A stretch of DNA of 60,000 nt, from contig MNCI01004501.1 in the NCBI GenBank assembly GCA_015680685.1, positions 784,843 to 844,842 on the forward strand. Direction: 5' to 3'. How positions within the stretch are numbered: the stretch's first letter is position 1; each line of letters starts with the position of its first letter. A model generated the notes under the pieces. That model was not told the DNA's origin. It searched no databases and saw only the letters and a program-made list of their open reading frames with translations. The DNA is from Gnetum montanum. Lineage: Eukaryota; Streptophyta; Gnetopsida; Gnetales; Gnetaceae. The translations under genes and the position numbers were made by a program. Below, one piece after another: positions 10,875 to 21,185 of the stretch.

Positions 10875-11375
10875 TCAAGGTTTCCAAATCCCTACAATCC
10901 GATAGGAATTGTTTGCTCGGGTGGAGATTTCGAAGGAGCTGTTGCTGGCTCCCGAGTAGGTCACAGTGAAGCCGAGAGGGCGGTGCTTGCCGGTGGTCAT
11001 GGTTTTGACAGGATTGCTGGCCTCTTGCAACTGCCCTTGCATGTAGTACTTCGGCAGCATGTGGTACTGCACTATCTTTTTCTTCTCCATTTCCATGAGT
11101 GAGTTCAGCATGCCCAACTTCAGGTCTGCGAAGGCATCGTCGGAGGGAGCTAGGACGGTCATTCCCTGCGAATCCACAGGCAAGTCCATCTGAATCTGGT
11201 GAATGGCCTTCATGCTCTTTGCCAGATTTATGAACATGTTGCATCCCGTATGCTCTAGAATCTTCATCACCGTCATCGTGCCCACTTCTGATGATGCTAC
11301 TGGTGCAGTCACTGCTGGTGTCACCGGCACTGCCATGAATGCCATCACCAACACTAGTGGGGCCAAGAATATCAT
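10875..11375 (-). CDS. Fasciclin-like (FAS1 domain) secreted protein, C-terminally truncated
   Basis: A 166-residue protein if started at 11375; the frame is open to 11450, but this ATG gives a signal peptide directly (MIFLAPLVLVMAF, hydrophobic residues 2-17). Residues ~33-162 form one FAS1 domain with the H1 motif TVLAPSDDAF (73-82) and the conserved YH pair (104-105). FAS1 proteins of plants act in cell-wall adhesion outside the membrane. The domain stops at SYRIVG-IWKP, before the usual final strand and VLLP-like end, and no GPI-anchor tail is seen, so this is probably a captured or decayed fragment. It is a single uninterrupted frame, more GC-rich than its surroundings, and sits inside insert X of element C. 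The alternative, a small functional intronless gene, cannot be excluded. Confidence 0.75.
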   Translation of the reverse strand: MIFLAPLVLVMAFMAVPVTPAVTAPVASSEVGTMTVMKILEHTGCNMFINLAKSMKAIHQIQMDLPVDSQGMTVLAPSDDAFADLKLGMLNSLMEMEKKKIVQYHMLPKYYMQGQLQEASNPVKTMTTGKHRPLGFTVTYSGASNSSFEISTRANNSYRIVGIWKP

Positions 11376-11450
11376 GGCTGCATCTATGGTAATGGAAATT
11401 AAGATTCTTCTTGAATAATAATGATAGTTACAGAGACTGATGAGTAACAA

Positions 11451-12314
11451 ACTTTGTTTGTATTATTGTTGATGTACCAGGTGCTTCTTCTACTGCTGTT
11501 TGGGTTGTGTTTCGTGGCCTTGGGGGTGCATCGTTCCATGAGTTTACATGCCGCATAGGTCATGCAAGGGCTGCCTTGGCCCTGCTAGCCGTGCATCCCC
11601 TGTTTGAGGGCCGCTACCCTCTGTTTCCTTCAACAGCTTACTGATCAACATATTGCCCAAACTTTGATAAATTCGTATTTCTTTTGAAATTCTTTCCAAA
11701 TTATTTGAAGCTTTCCAAATTATCTAAGGCAGAGCGGAGATGCTTTGAACAAATATTGGCAACCTGAAACACTAGTTTCTACCACCTGCTCCCGTTCATT
11801 CTTTAACAGTATCCAAGGATTTGCCAGTTATTTTATTTATTGTTTTCATTCGTTCCATCTTTTCATGCAATATTTTTTTAGCAAGTGACAGAAATCAATA
11901 CGTTTTCAAACTACATCTTACCATTTCAAATAGTTATATTGAAATATTTTGGAGGTCTCAATCATCTCATATCTTTGTTCCATGAAATGGCTAAAATGTG
12001 CCAACAGTTTCCAAATTTAATTTTTTGGTATAGCTAAGGGGATGAAATTTTTTATGACACATTCTATTCTTAATTTTACAATTAATTACCCTTAAAGATG
12101 TCCTTTGGGTGATGATAAATTTCAAAAAAGTTAGGCACTTTTCGGCAAGTGTCCCTTCCCCACAACTAAGCTGAACACTCCGGGTTCAAGCAGAGATTTT
12201 CTTGAAATAAACATTGTAAATTAAGGACATTAGCTATTATCAAGGGTTCTAGGGAAATTGCATTATGTCTAGAGGCACAATTAATGATGACAGTATGGAT
12301 TTTATCAATAAAAC
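11451..12314. other. Upstream flank of the FAS1 fragment to the end of insert X
   Basis: No coding signal. 11480-11640 is GC-richer than the rest, in keeping with gene-flanking DNA carried along with FAS1; 11650-12314 is AT-rich and unrecognised. No clear TATA or promoter could be assigned. Confidence 0.4.
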
Positions 12315-12324
12315 CTTAGGTGGT
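12315..12324. repeat. 10-bp direct repeat flanking insert X (right)
   Basis: cttaggtggt, identical to 8736-8745. Confidence 0.6.
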
Positions 12325-13649
12325 AAGAAAAAGGGTATGTAATGGTACATTGGAACGTTAAAATTCAGAGGGATAATAATAAGGGAAAGAAAATCATTTA
12401 AAAAATTATGCTGAGGGTAAGAAATGGTGTGTGTGAGCGATGTCATAAGTGAGAATTACAAAAGATTGCACAAGTGGGTCCTCCCCAAAGCAGGTTTCAA
12501 CCTATAATGCCCTTGTGTAACCACACTTAAAGTGTCTATGGGCACTAGAAGGGTTAAATGTAATTTGCACTAACTCCACAAAACACACAAATGTAATTAT
12601 CACCAAAATGAGGTAAGAATTCTATGCTACACGGGACACGAGCTACAATTACACAAACAGTGAGATGAGATGAAGTATAGAAGGGATCGTAGAGATTGGG
12701 ACATGAGGTAACTGACCCAAGGCACAATGAATCCTATGTGTAAAGCATGATTAATGTGTCATTAACCCATTGTTCCAAGATCAGGACCAAGTCCATTTCT
12801 CTGATCAGTGACATCACATTATTTCATCCCATGATGAGCAACTATGAGAGTACCATAACAATAAGGCGTACAATCACTTGGCATTTTATTCAAGGGAGGA
12901 GTGACTTTTGTTTTATGGCACTTTGTTTTTCTTTTTCTTTTATCTTTCTCTTCTTCTTCTTTTGAATACTGAATCCAGAGAAATCACAAACCTTCAGGCA
13001 TGGGTGCATGTCTTTCCAGTGGGACCCCCTAGAACAGCTTTGGATTTTTTAGTGCCCTTTTGATTACTCTTACTCCCATTTTTCGTTAGATCTACAAGGA
13101 TCTTAGTACAACTATGTTGCATGATAACTTCCACAAAGGTCACCAAAGACAATTCACAAGTCCCCTTGATGTCACACCCTAATCATTCCCTCTTGGTCCA
13201 TCCTTCTTCATTTTGGGTACAATGAACATGAAATTAATTTTAAGTTTTAAGAATGTCAAGAATATCAATGTACCCTCGAATAGAACCTCTTATTTGTAGA
13301 GTGGATGAGTGGGTGTAATGGGCTCACTCCCACATAATTGGTCACTCAAGACTTGACAACATAGAACACACCTCAACCAACGATCCACATGAGTGTTTTA
13401 TTCGTAGATGAGATTACTTATAAAAAATGTAAAAAGACAAAAAGATAAAACAAGAAAGTTGAAAAATGAAAAACTAGAAAACAAAAATTGAAAAATTAAA
13501 GAAAAATAAAAAGTGGTTATTAATCTTGCTTGTTATTAGAATGGGAGGTATCCCCCATAACTAATAGATTGAGTATGGCAAGGATTAATAAATGAAGGAT
13601 GAGGATCCTTGCATGTTGAAAGTATTGGAACTGGTCCATACTTACCCCA
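12325..13649 (-). other. Element C: non-coding stretch between insert X and gag
   Basis: Collinear with F 1018-2330. No protease DSG motif or polymerase motif found. Contains the shared GTGGGTCCTCCCCAAAG block near 12473. Confidence 0.6.
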
Positions 13650-15563
13650 TTAATGGGGTTCACACACTTGGTTATAGTAAGTAGAGTGGGGCAATTTGTA
13701 TGATGTAGTTCTCGGATAACGAGTTGACCGAGTATGATAATTGGGACCATTAGATGGTATGCAAGGATTGGGTTGTCGCTCTCCATTTTGGTGTTCATTG
13801 GGCTGTATGATTGTTGGAGTGTGAGTTGGTGGCCATGATGAAGTAACATGAGGCATTGGATTTGAAGATGAGGGTGCACCACAGTGTGGGACTTGTGCTG
13901 AGTTGGAAGATGCAGTGGCCTCGGAATTGTGTTGTCCCTTCTTATGGCTGTGTTTAAAGAAAGGACGCTTTTGATGTTGAAGAGGCTTTTCAATACTATT
14001 AGTAATAGTAGCACAAGTGTCGTTCATGGGTTGTTATTGTGGTGTAGACACCTTAGGAACAGTTGGTGGCGATGTAGAAGGAGGAAAAGAATGAGAATGC
14101 TGAAAGTTAGGAGGTGTATAAGATACACAAGGTGGTGGTTGTGTTGGAGGCATGGGTTCATAGTATTGTGGAGAATAGTACTGTGGTGAGATAGAGTATG
14201 TTGGCCCAGTTGGAGAAATAGGATGTTGAACTAGATAAGCATTTGGATCCGGATGATATGAAGGGTGTCTCTAGTCTAGTGGTGGTCTCCCCCACGACTA
14301 GGATTGTTGCCACTGTGATCGAACACAGTATCTCTGTACGAACTCTGGATGTAATGTATTTCCCCAATGCTCATGTAAATGTAACAAGATTGGGCATTGA
14401 CCCTTGGGGTGATCGTACAAGAATATGTTGCACTCATATGTATGATCAGCAATTGAGCTCTTATTCCCTTCATTCTTTTTTTCCAAATGTCTAATGTTTT
14501 GTCTTGCTTCTTGGGTTGTTAAAACTCAATCTCGAATGATATCGATGAATTCTCCACACTTTTGATACGTCCATNGAATGATATCGATGAATTCTCCACA
14601 CTTTTGATACGTCCATTCCAACATCTTATTGATCTTTGCCTTGGCTTTTTCTAATGTTTTTTGTATTGGCAAAGATGATGTTTCCACCTTGAGATTGGTT
14701 GATTTCTCCTTTTTATGATCATGGACCTTTGTTAAGTTGAGATTTTGGTCGCGTTGATGTTTTTCAACACTCTCCCATCTAGCTAATTCTCCTTCTTCTT
14801 TTTCTACCTGCTTAATAAGCTCTTGGAATTGATGGGTTTGGAGTTTGTATAGTTGACCCTCGGCATACATTCCTAAGGTCTCTCTTGTTTCATTACGTAG
14901 CCCATCAATAATATGGTACATTAGCCTTTCCTCGGAAAACCCATGGCCTGGATAGTTGTTTAAAAGTGCATAATATCTTTCTAAGGCCATATCCAAGGGT
15001 TCATGTTGTGCTTGTTTCCATCCTTGCATTTGTTTCCTCAAGGCCGACACTCTTGCGTAGGTTTGATATTTTTCGTTAAGGACTTCTACCATTGTTGACC
15101 AATGCCTTATTATATTTGGTTTTAATGATATATACCATACTTTTGCTTGGTCAATGAGTGTCATAAGAAAGAGCTTAAGTTTTTGCCAACCATTATCAAT
15201 GTTGTTCCATTTGCAGGCATCATAGAAGGCTTGTAAATGTTGATGCGGATCTAAGTCATAGCCTCCTAGAAATTTAGGAAAGTTGTTTAAATCGAGCATG
15301 GGTAGACAGCTCTCTTTATGATGCCTACGGGAGATTCGAACAACCTCTTGTATTTGCGTTAGGCTTGTAGTGGCCAGTAGGGGTTCATCGTCATCAGGTA
15401 AGTTATGCTTTCGTGTGTTCGGATGACGTTGTTTTCATTCTTGTTTATAAGAAACCGCCACTTCAGGTTGTGTACTCCAATCTTCATCGTTATATAGTTC
15501 GTGGGTTCTTCAATGAACTTCCTCACTAGGTGTGGCGTTATTATAATCTTGTAGGAGAGGCAT
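13650..15563 (-). pseudogene. gag: Element C: gag
   Basis: The start at 15563 (MPLLQDYNN...) is the first ATG downstream of the primer site. The central part (14617-15299) is the best-preserved gag here: LDLNNFPKFLGGYD, then a retrotransposon-gag-like capsid core with WYISLKP, YQTYARV and GFSEERL, followed by a KQVEKEEGE coiled segment. A knuckle with HPKGQCP follows near 14400-14460, but its second cysteine is Phe. The Pro/His/Ser-rich tail ends at 13650. At least two in-frame stops lie before 15299, and the frame is further broken at 14534-14616 by a 41-bp duplication around an N that is probably an assembly artefact. Confidence 0.8.
14534..14616. other. 41-bp exact duplication around an undetermined base (N at 14575)
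   Basis: 14534-14574 and 14576-14616 are identical and separated by one N. This pattern fits contig ends joined without merging their overlap, and it disrupts the gag frame of C. Confidence 0.85.
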
Positions 15564-15676
15564 TATTGTGTGTGAATTTATGTGACTTTTTTATAATTAC
15601 TTCTTTCTAAGAGATATATCATTAAGTCCTTTTATAGGAACCTTGTATGATATAACTAATCTAGATAACTAGCACC

Positions 15677-15695
15677 ATCCCCAGCAACGGCGCCA
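15677..15695 (-). other. Element C: primer binding site (tRNA-Asp)
   Basis: Minus strand TGGCGCCGTTGCTGGGGAT, one base from the LTR end. It is one change from the plant tRNA-Asp primer site TGGCGCCGTTGCCGGGGA over the shared length. Confidence 0.85.
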
Positions 15696-15696
15696 A

Positions 15697-16476
15697 TGAT
15701 GAGTGGCGAGGTACCCCTATACTCAACCATATGAATACGAGCATTACACGCGCGATCCAGTTGAACTCCACAGATGGACTAGTTGTGGCACCTAGACAGT
15801 TATCCTTAGGTTGCAGTTCACTGTCTTCCCACTTGGACTAGTATTATATTTGTCACGTATGGTTTAGTCTAGAGTGAGGTGTATGATGTTTTCCTAATCT
15901 CATGCTACTCCTGAAGGTAATGGAAAATAATATTAACTAAGCTAGGAGGAAAGGATAAGAGAATCTAATCTAGCTTAAGTGTGATGAGCATCCATTCCTT
16001 GATCATCCGTACACATCTTGGACTTCGTGCACAACTACCACTAGGATTACCAAGCACAGATCCTAGGTATGCTACTAGGTTACCAAGTAGTCACACTTAA
16101 ATGCTTGTAATTAAGTCGTACTCATTCCACGTTGCTAGGAGATAAGGGTGAGAGAGACTAATTAGGAAAGTAGTAAATAACATTTAAATAAATAAATAAA
16201 CAAAGTGAATGCTGCAATGATGAAGTAATCTTGATCTTTATTTCCGATCATGCGCGTGTCCAAGTACGTCACACTCGAATAAAGGATGCCGTACAATTAC
16301 ATTCACCGCACTGCGGGCAGACACTGGAAAATAATCTATCTCTGGAGGGATCAAACTACCAAAGTTTTGCTACTGTCTAACTTTCATGTGTGAAACAAGG
16401 GAGAGCCGCCTCTTATTTATAGAACTGGCGGCGGACTGCGATATCGTAGGGAAATATGCGATATCGCATCCCATTA
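15697..16476 (-). repeat. Element C: 5' LTR
   Basis: 780 bp, the counterpart of 7093-7888. It has two palindromes (16438-16447 with one change, 16458-16467 perfect) and a minus-strand TATA box near 16411-16422. Its start has decayed from CATCA to CATTA on the plus strand. Confidence 0.9.
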
Positions 16477-16481
16477 ACTGC
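16477..16481 (+). repeat. Target site duplication of element C (right)
   Basis: actgc, against accgc at 7088-7092. Confidence 0.8.
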
Positions 16482-18348
16482 CTAGGAACAACACTAGAGA
16501 CAGTTGGTGGCACAACACACATAACCAAGAACTGCCAGTTCCTCAATAGTTCCGAGTGGTATATATTCATCATGATGAATATGTACCCAACTTTAACTTT
16601 ATCCTCCATCAAGATGAGCAATTGCGTTGGAGAAACTTGGAGGGTAACATAGTGTTGCCTCCAGACCGAGCAGTCCCCAACATCCTCCTTCGTGCTCTCG
16701 CACGAATAGGCATGTCACAGTTATATGCAGAATACGTTGCATGCGAGCACCAAGTAAGGGAGTACCATCCCATAGAAGTGCAACGTCAATGGGACTTGCA
16801 ACAGGAGAGATATTATACATCGTTGAAGGGAAAAAGACCCCACAACGCTCCACTTGTCTTAAGCAAAATTGAGGGTGGTGAACCCATTTCGATAGGTTCT
16901 CCACAAAATGATGTTCCCCCTCCCAACAATGGTGAGGAGGTGGTGTAAAAGAAGCAAAAAGCTAGTACCAGTCCTTAGAATCAGAATCCATTTGAAGGTG
17001 GAGTACGATGCTAGAACTGTTTAATGATAAGTATCAAACGTACTCCTAAGTGTCCAACCTGCGAAAGGAAATCCAAGGATGGAAGCAGGGAACGCATGAA
17101 CCCTTGGATGTTGCCATGGGCCAATATTATGCACTGCTACATCGTTGCCCAGGCCATGGTTACTCGTAGTAGGATCAGCTACACCATCTCGTAGATAAAC
17201 TTAGGCATGAAACTAGGAGAACCCTTGGAACATATGCCCAAGGGAGATTATTAGAGCTTAGTTTTCATCAGGTTCATAGATTGTCAGAGCAAGTAGCTAA
17301 GGAAGAAGGAGAGCTATGTAAGAGAGAAAGTGCAGAAGAGTACAACCGCGATCCTTCCCTCCGAAAAAGGGGAGTAAGATTCTGTGAGGAGGACAAAGAG
17401 TCACCACTTAAAGAGTTGGTGAATAGGAAAACCTTGCTACTCCAAAAATTAGCAATAGAAATGTCGGCCAAGGTAGACCAAATGTGGGACTCCTTAGATA
17501 GTATATTTGAAACCGTTCTCAAAATCATAGAGGAGTCTAAGGAGTGAGGTAGTGACCATGATAAAAAAAAGAGGGATTTGGACCATGCACGTAACAAAGG
17601 TTAGGGTAAAATGGCTATCACCGAAGAGGTTGTGGATTCAGATACGAACAATGACGATGGATGTGAGATATGCCAGTATGACCATCCTAAGGGATGTTGC
17701 CCAATAATCTCACATCTACAAGAGTCAGGGGTGTATGCACTCAACCCATGACTTAACAAATGGAAAACACCCCAATGGTTACCTTATCCCCAAGGTAACC
17801 CAAGGCAGTTCCACCAACCTTTAATGTATTACCCAAGTGGAACTCCGCCACAACCTATTGAGCAACACCAGTGGTGGCAATACCCATAGTCATGGGGGAT
17901 GCCACTGCCAAGGCAACAATACCCTTACCGGCAACCGGATCCATATGACTACTACATGCAATAGCCAATCTCTCCACGTGACTTTGTTGGTCACGTGACA
18001 CCACAACGTCACTACCAAGCTTAGGAGTATTATAGGACTCCTTCTCCTGGGAGAGACACACCACATGCATACCATCCTCCAAATCCATCCGCAACTCTCA
18101 CACCGATAGCTCCATTACCACTCGCTCTAGCAATGCAAGGGAAACTCCCCACTCAACCATAGCAACGCAATGCTACGAGAGCTGTAAACCTTCAACCCGC
18201 TGCTGGTTCTAACAACCGTACAAGGAGAAGACCTTTCTTCAGGACCAACAGTCCAAACAAGCTCTCACAACCACAAGCAGTTGAGCCTCTGAACGCTTAT
18301 CCATCAAATAAGGCTTTAGAGCTCCCTTCGAACCAAAAATAGAGCTCA
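16482..18348 (+). pseudogene. gag: Element B: gag, main part
   Basis: Continues the frame begun at 7059. 16556-16948 is open (YIHHDEYVPNF..., N-terminal domain). The capsid-like region is reduced: a WSTM-LEL-NDKYQTY segment appears at ~17000 directly after the N-terminal part, so roughly 80 codons that C has upstream of this motif are missing. 17281-17547 is the KEEGE coiled segment. A zinc knuckle CEICQYDHPKGCC lies near 17665-17705, followed by a Pro/Gln/Tyr-rich tail to ~18340. Several in-frame stops make it non-functional. The HPKG knuckle is shared with C and F. Confidence 0.8.
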
Positions 18349-18830
18349 ATGCATACGGTTATGTTAACACATACCGTTACTGACTGGATCAAGGAGGGCC
18401 ACCTTCCCAGGAAATTTTCTAATCCTAGAAGTCCTTTAATCTATCTCCAAGTCACTGGGAATAAGCCATGTAAAGCTCTTCTGGACTCAGGTTCCAGAGT
18501 CAACTTAATATCACAAGAGATGTATAAAGCCTAGAACCTGCGTCCACTAAAGAAGAGCAATATTCGCTTAGAGCTGGATGACTAGTCCATCACTGTTCCC
18601 TTGGGATTGGTGGAGGACATCATTACCACTATGTGTGGTTGGTTATACCTAGCTAATTTCCTAGTGATACAGGTAAACAATGACAAAGGGGACTTTCTAA
18701 TAATAATGGGAAGGGCATGGCTTAGTACCATAAATGCATGCCTAGGAATACACGATCTTTCCCTGGAAATATCTAAAGAAAAAACTTTTGGGAAGATTGG
18801 GAAGAAGACAGTTCCATGCATCACATACAG
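18349..18830 (+). pseudogene. Element B: retropepsin-type protease
   Basis: Frame 18349-18534 contains ALLDSGSRVNLIS, with the catalytic D-S-G at about 18484-18492. Further on, in frame 18601-19287, IIMGRAWLST matches the C-terminal ILGRPFLAT-like motif of Ty3/gypsy aspartic proteases. A stop at 18532 and others before 18600 separate the two halves. The protease would cleave gag; no reverse transcriptase follows. Confidence 0.8.
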
Positions 18831-19287
18831 TGATACAAGGGGTGATTACGTACAGGAATGTTCAGCATTGCCTGCATGCAACCAATGTGTCCAGGAAATT
18901 AACATACATAAGTGCCTATATTTAGCAACCACACAACAAGACAACAACCAGTGGTTGACAACTAATCAAGAGAGCAAGTCACCAACATGCATGGAACTAA
19001 TTAGGGGACCAACTTGCGCCCACGTAGAAGGCATAGATGCACTGGAGCAAGAGTGTTGCCAACTTCCAACCGTTAACCTGAAAACATCAATTCGGGGAAG
19101 TTGGAAACTCTTAAAAGATTCAAACAAGCGCTCCGATAAAAGATTACTAGTTAATGTGCAACAGACCAAATCTTACCATGAATCTAGAACGGTCAATGCA
19201 CATTACACATTGGAGAGAGGACGACCTCACTCATTATTTCGGACTTTCCCCTTCCAACTCAATCATGAGGGAGATGGTCACCTATGA
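18831..19287 (+). pseudogene. Element B: open frame downstream of protease
   Basis: The protease frame stays open to 19287 (about 150 more residues, Cys-containing, ending in HEGDGHL). No RT motifs (no RPCVDF, no xxDD box) are seen. It may be the remnant of the linker that precedes RT in autonomous relatives; its function is unknown. Confidence 0.5.
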
Positions 19288-21171
19288 TAATCATTTGAGG
19301 TCCTCAGTTCCTTTTTAAGTTTTTGTTTTACACATTTTTGTTTTACAAATTTCTTTAACTTTTCTCATTTTTGTTTTACAACATTGTTCATACTTCTTCA
19401 TTTATTTGTGTGTTTATTTATTCTGTTTTGTTAAGTTTGTCACTTAATAAGTGCTCCGAAGATGGTATGAACTATATTCCATTGATTGCTAATGTTTGGT
19501 TTTTACCTTTAAGTTATAATGTTGATACTTTGGTATGGTTCTTTTGATATAACAGTTAATGAGTCCACGTCATCCATGCATCCATGAATTTCTATGGTCT
19601 CTCTTGGCTTGGAACTGTACAGTCCCTTTCTCAATAATAAGAACTATCAATGAATCGGTGACTGGGCATTTCTCAAACTAAGGAAGGATTCAAGGACTGA
19701 AAAGGGTGCGACTTCAAGGAAATTTGATGCATTTGTGCTGGCCATTCTCTTGGGTGCTTGGATGTTTTCTTCTTGAGTTTTCTTTACCATTCCAACGTTG
19801 CTCCATTATCGGGAAGCTAAGCCAATAAAAATAATAAGTCTTTGCATGGTGTGGTTCTCACGCAAAAAAAAAAAAAACAAAACAACAACAACAACAACAG
19901 TGAGAATTCAAAGCACACCCCTTAGATGAAATAATCATTTGGACTACAAGCACTAGTTATGGAACCAAATAAACATGTTCCCTCTAACTAAGGCCCTCCT
20001 TGCTTCCTACTTTCTCCTTTTCTGTTTCGTTAGAATGGTGGTTACTCTTTGGTGAAAGCATTCTTGCTACTTCAAGTGGATGGATGGGCCAAATGTATTA
20101 ATACCAAGGCACTGGATGTGGATTCTTTGAGGCGAGATTTGGAATGAGATCTACTAAGTCACATTAACCAGTAATACACAAGGGGCTGTACACCACCTTG
20201 TTCTTGAGATTCCATTCCATTCTCTTGTTTCCATCCTTCTTTCTCCATTTTTCACCTCATTGCCGGTTGTATCAATAGTCCATATTTTGGTTGATGCATT
20301 GTTTTCTTTTTGGTAAACTCTTGTGGTTAATAATTTAACTCTTTTTTCCAAATGACATTTCTAGAGCCTACGGACTCTTTGAATGTGGGATTGTCAGGGC
20401 ATTAAGGGCATGAGCCTGCTTTGGGGAGGACCCACTGACATTCCTATTTGGTCCATCTGTTAATTTCTTTTCCCTAAACATTTTTGAAATTAACATTTAT
20501 GTTGTTCATATCCATCTTTGACATCCATTTTATCAGCATGCCATTGTTTCTTTTCCTCCATCTTTCTTATTCCTTATCTTTTTCCATTCTCTCGCTACCA
20601 GAGGTTTGCTTTCAGTCATGGGGGTCCTGGTCCAATTTTTTCAATTTTATCCTAACCCCTACACCTTGGGTAGCTACCAGTATTATATCTCTAGATCCAC
20701 ATTAGCCATATCACAACTCAGCTAATGGACCTTACACTGAGGCAAGTTATTAATTGCATTGTGATTCATTTACCCTTGCTAATATTAGACTGTGTTGTGT
20801 GTGCAGATGACAATCATACAACAATGGATTGGATCTGGAGGAAACACTTGGAATGGACTGGTGTTGAAGCAGTTATGCAAGGAACAAGATTGATGACATG
20901 CTTATGGATGGACAATGAAAGGTGAAATCTTGGCATCGGCAGCAATAGACTTCTTCTTTTCTCTCTCTCTTCTCTCTTCTCTCTTAGCTACCATATAAGG
21001 CTGGATGTCAAATGTGTATAGTGTTCACCCTTGTTGTCATGAACACTAATTTGTCATGTATTGTAATGATGATCTATTCACATGTCACCCCATTCACCGT
21101 TAGTGTCATTTAAGTCAATAATCCCATACCTTTCCAATATTTTGTAAGGAACTTAAGGACGAGTTTTCATT
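19288..21171 (+). other. Element B: non-coding 3' internal region
   Basis: 1.9 kb without coding signal between protease and PPT, where polymerase would be expected in an autonomous element. It includes an A-rich/CAA microsatellite (19864-19900) and the family block CTTTGGGGAGGACCCAC near 20420 shared (inverted) with C and F. Confidence 0.65.
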
Positions 21172-21185
21172 CAGTCATGGGGGTA
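21172..21185 (+). other. Element B: polypurine tract
   Basis: CAGTCATGGGGGTA immediately before the 3' LTR. Confidence 0.75.

Larger units (their letters stand above)
8746..12314. mobile_element. Insert X: 3.57-kb insertion in element C carrying an LTR and a FAS1 gene fragment
   Basis: Absent from the collinear element F and bounded by a 10-bp direct repeat. The left part (8749 to roughly 10200-10390) is an LTR of the EH type. The middle (10430-11450) holds a fasciclin-domain coding region of different composition from the surrounding DNA. The right part (11460-12314) is unrecognised. Ends show only a weak inverted match (TTTCTATTGG against GTTTTATTGA). It may be a single gene-carrying insertion or two successive events; the sequence alone does not decide. 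Confidence 0.55.
7093..16476 (-). mobile_element. Element C: gag-only LTR retrotransposon nested in element B
   Basis: Minus-strand element: 5' LTR 15697-16476, primer site 15677-15695, gag 13650-15563, long non-coding tract, PPT 7889-7902, 3' LTR 7093-7888. It is 9.38 kb with, or about 5.8 kb without, insert X (8746-12314). No protease, reverse transcriptase or integrase motif is seen, so it carries less coding than B. It belongs to the same LTR family as B, with shared LTR, primer type, gag and PPT, and inserted head-to-head into the gag of B. Confidence 0.88.

Noticed and set aside
8746-12314. Insert X as a Mutator-type (Pack-MULE) element because of the 9-10 bp duplication
   Set aside because: The ends show only a weak 10-bp inverted match, and the left end coincides with an LTR end, so long terminal inverted repeats are not supported.
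14243-14494. Plus-strand frame over element C gag
   Set aside because: It is the antisense of the zinc-knuckle region of gag; the minus-strand frame is the one conserved in B and F.
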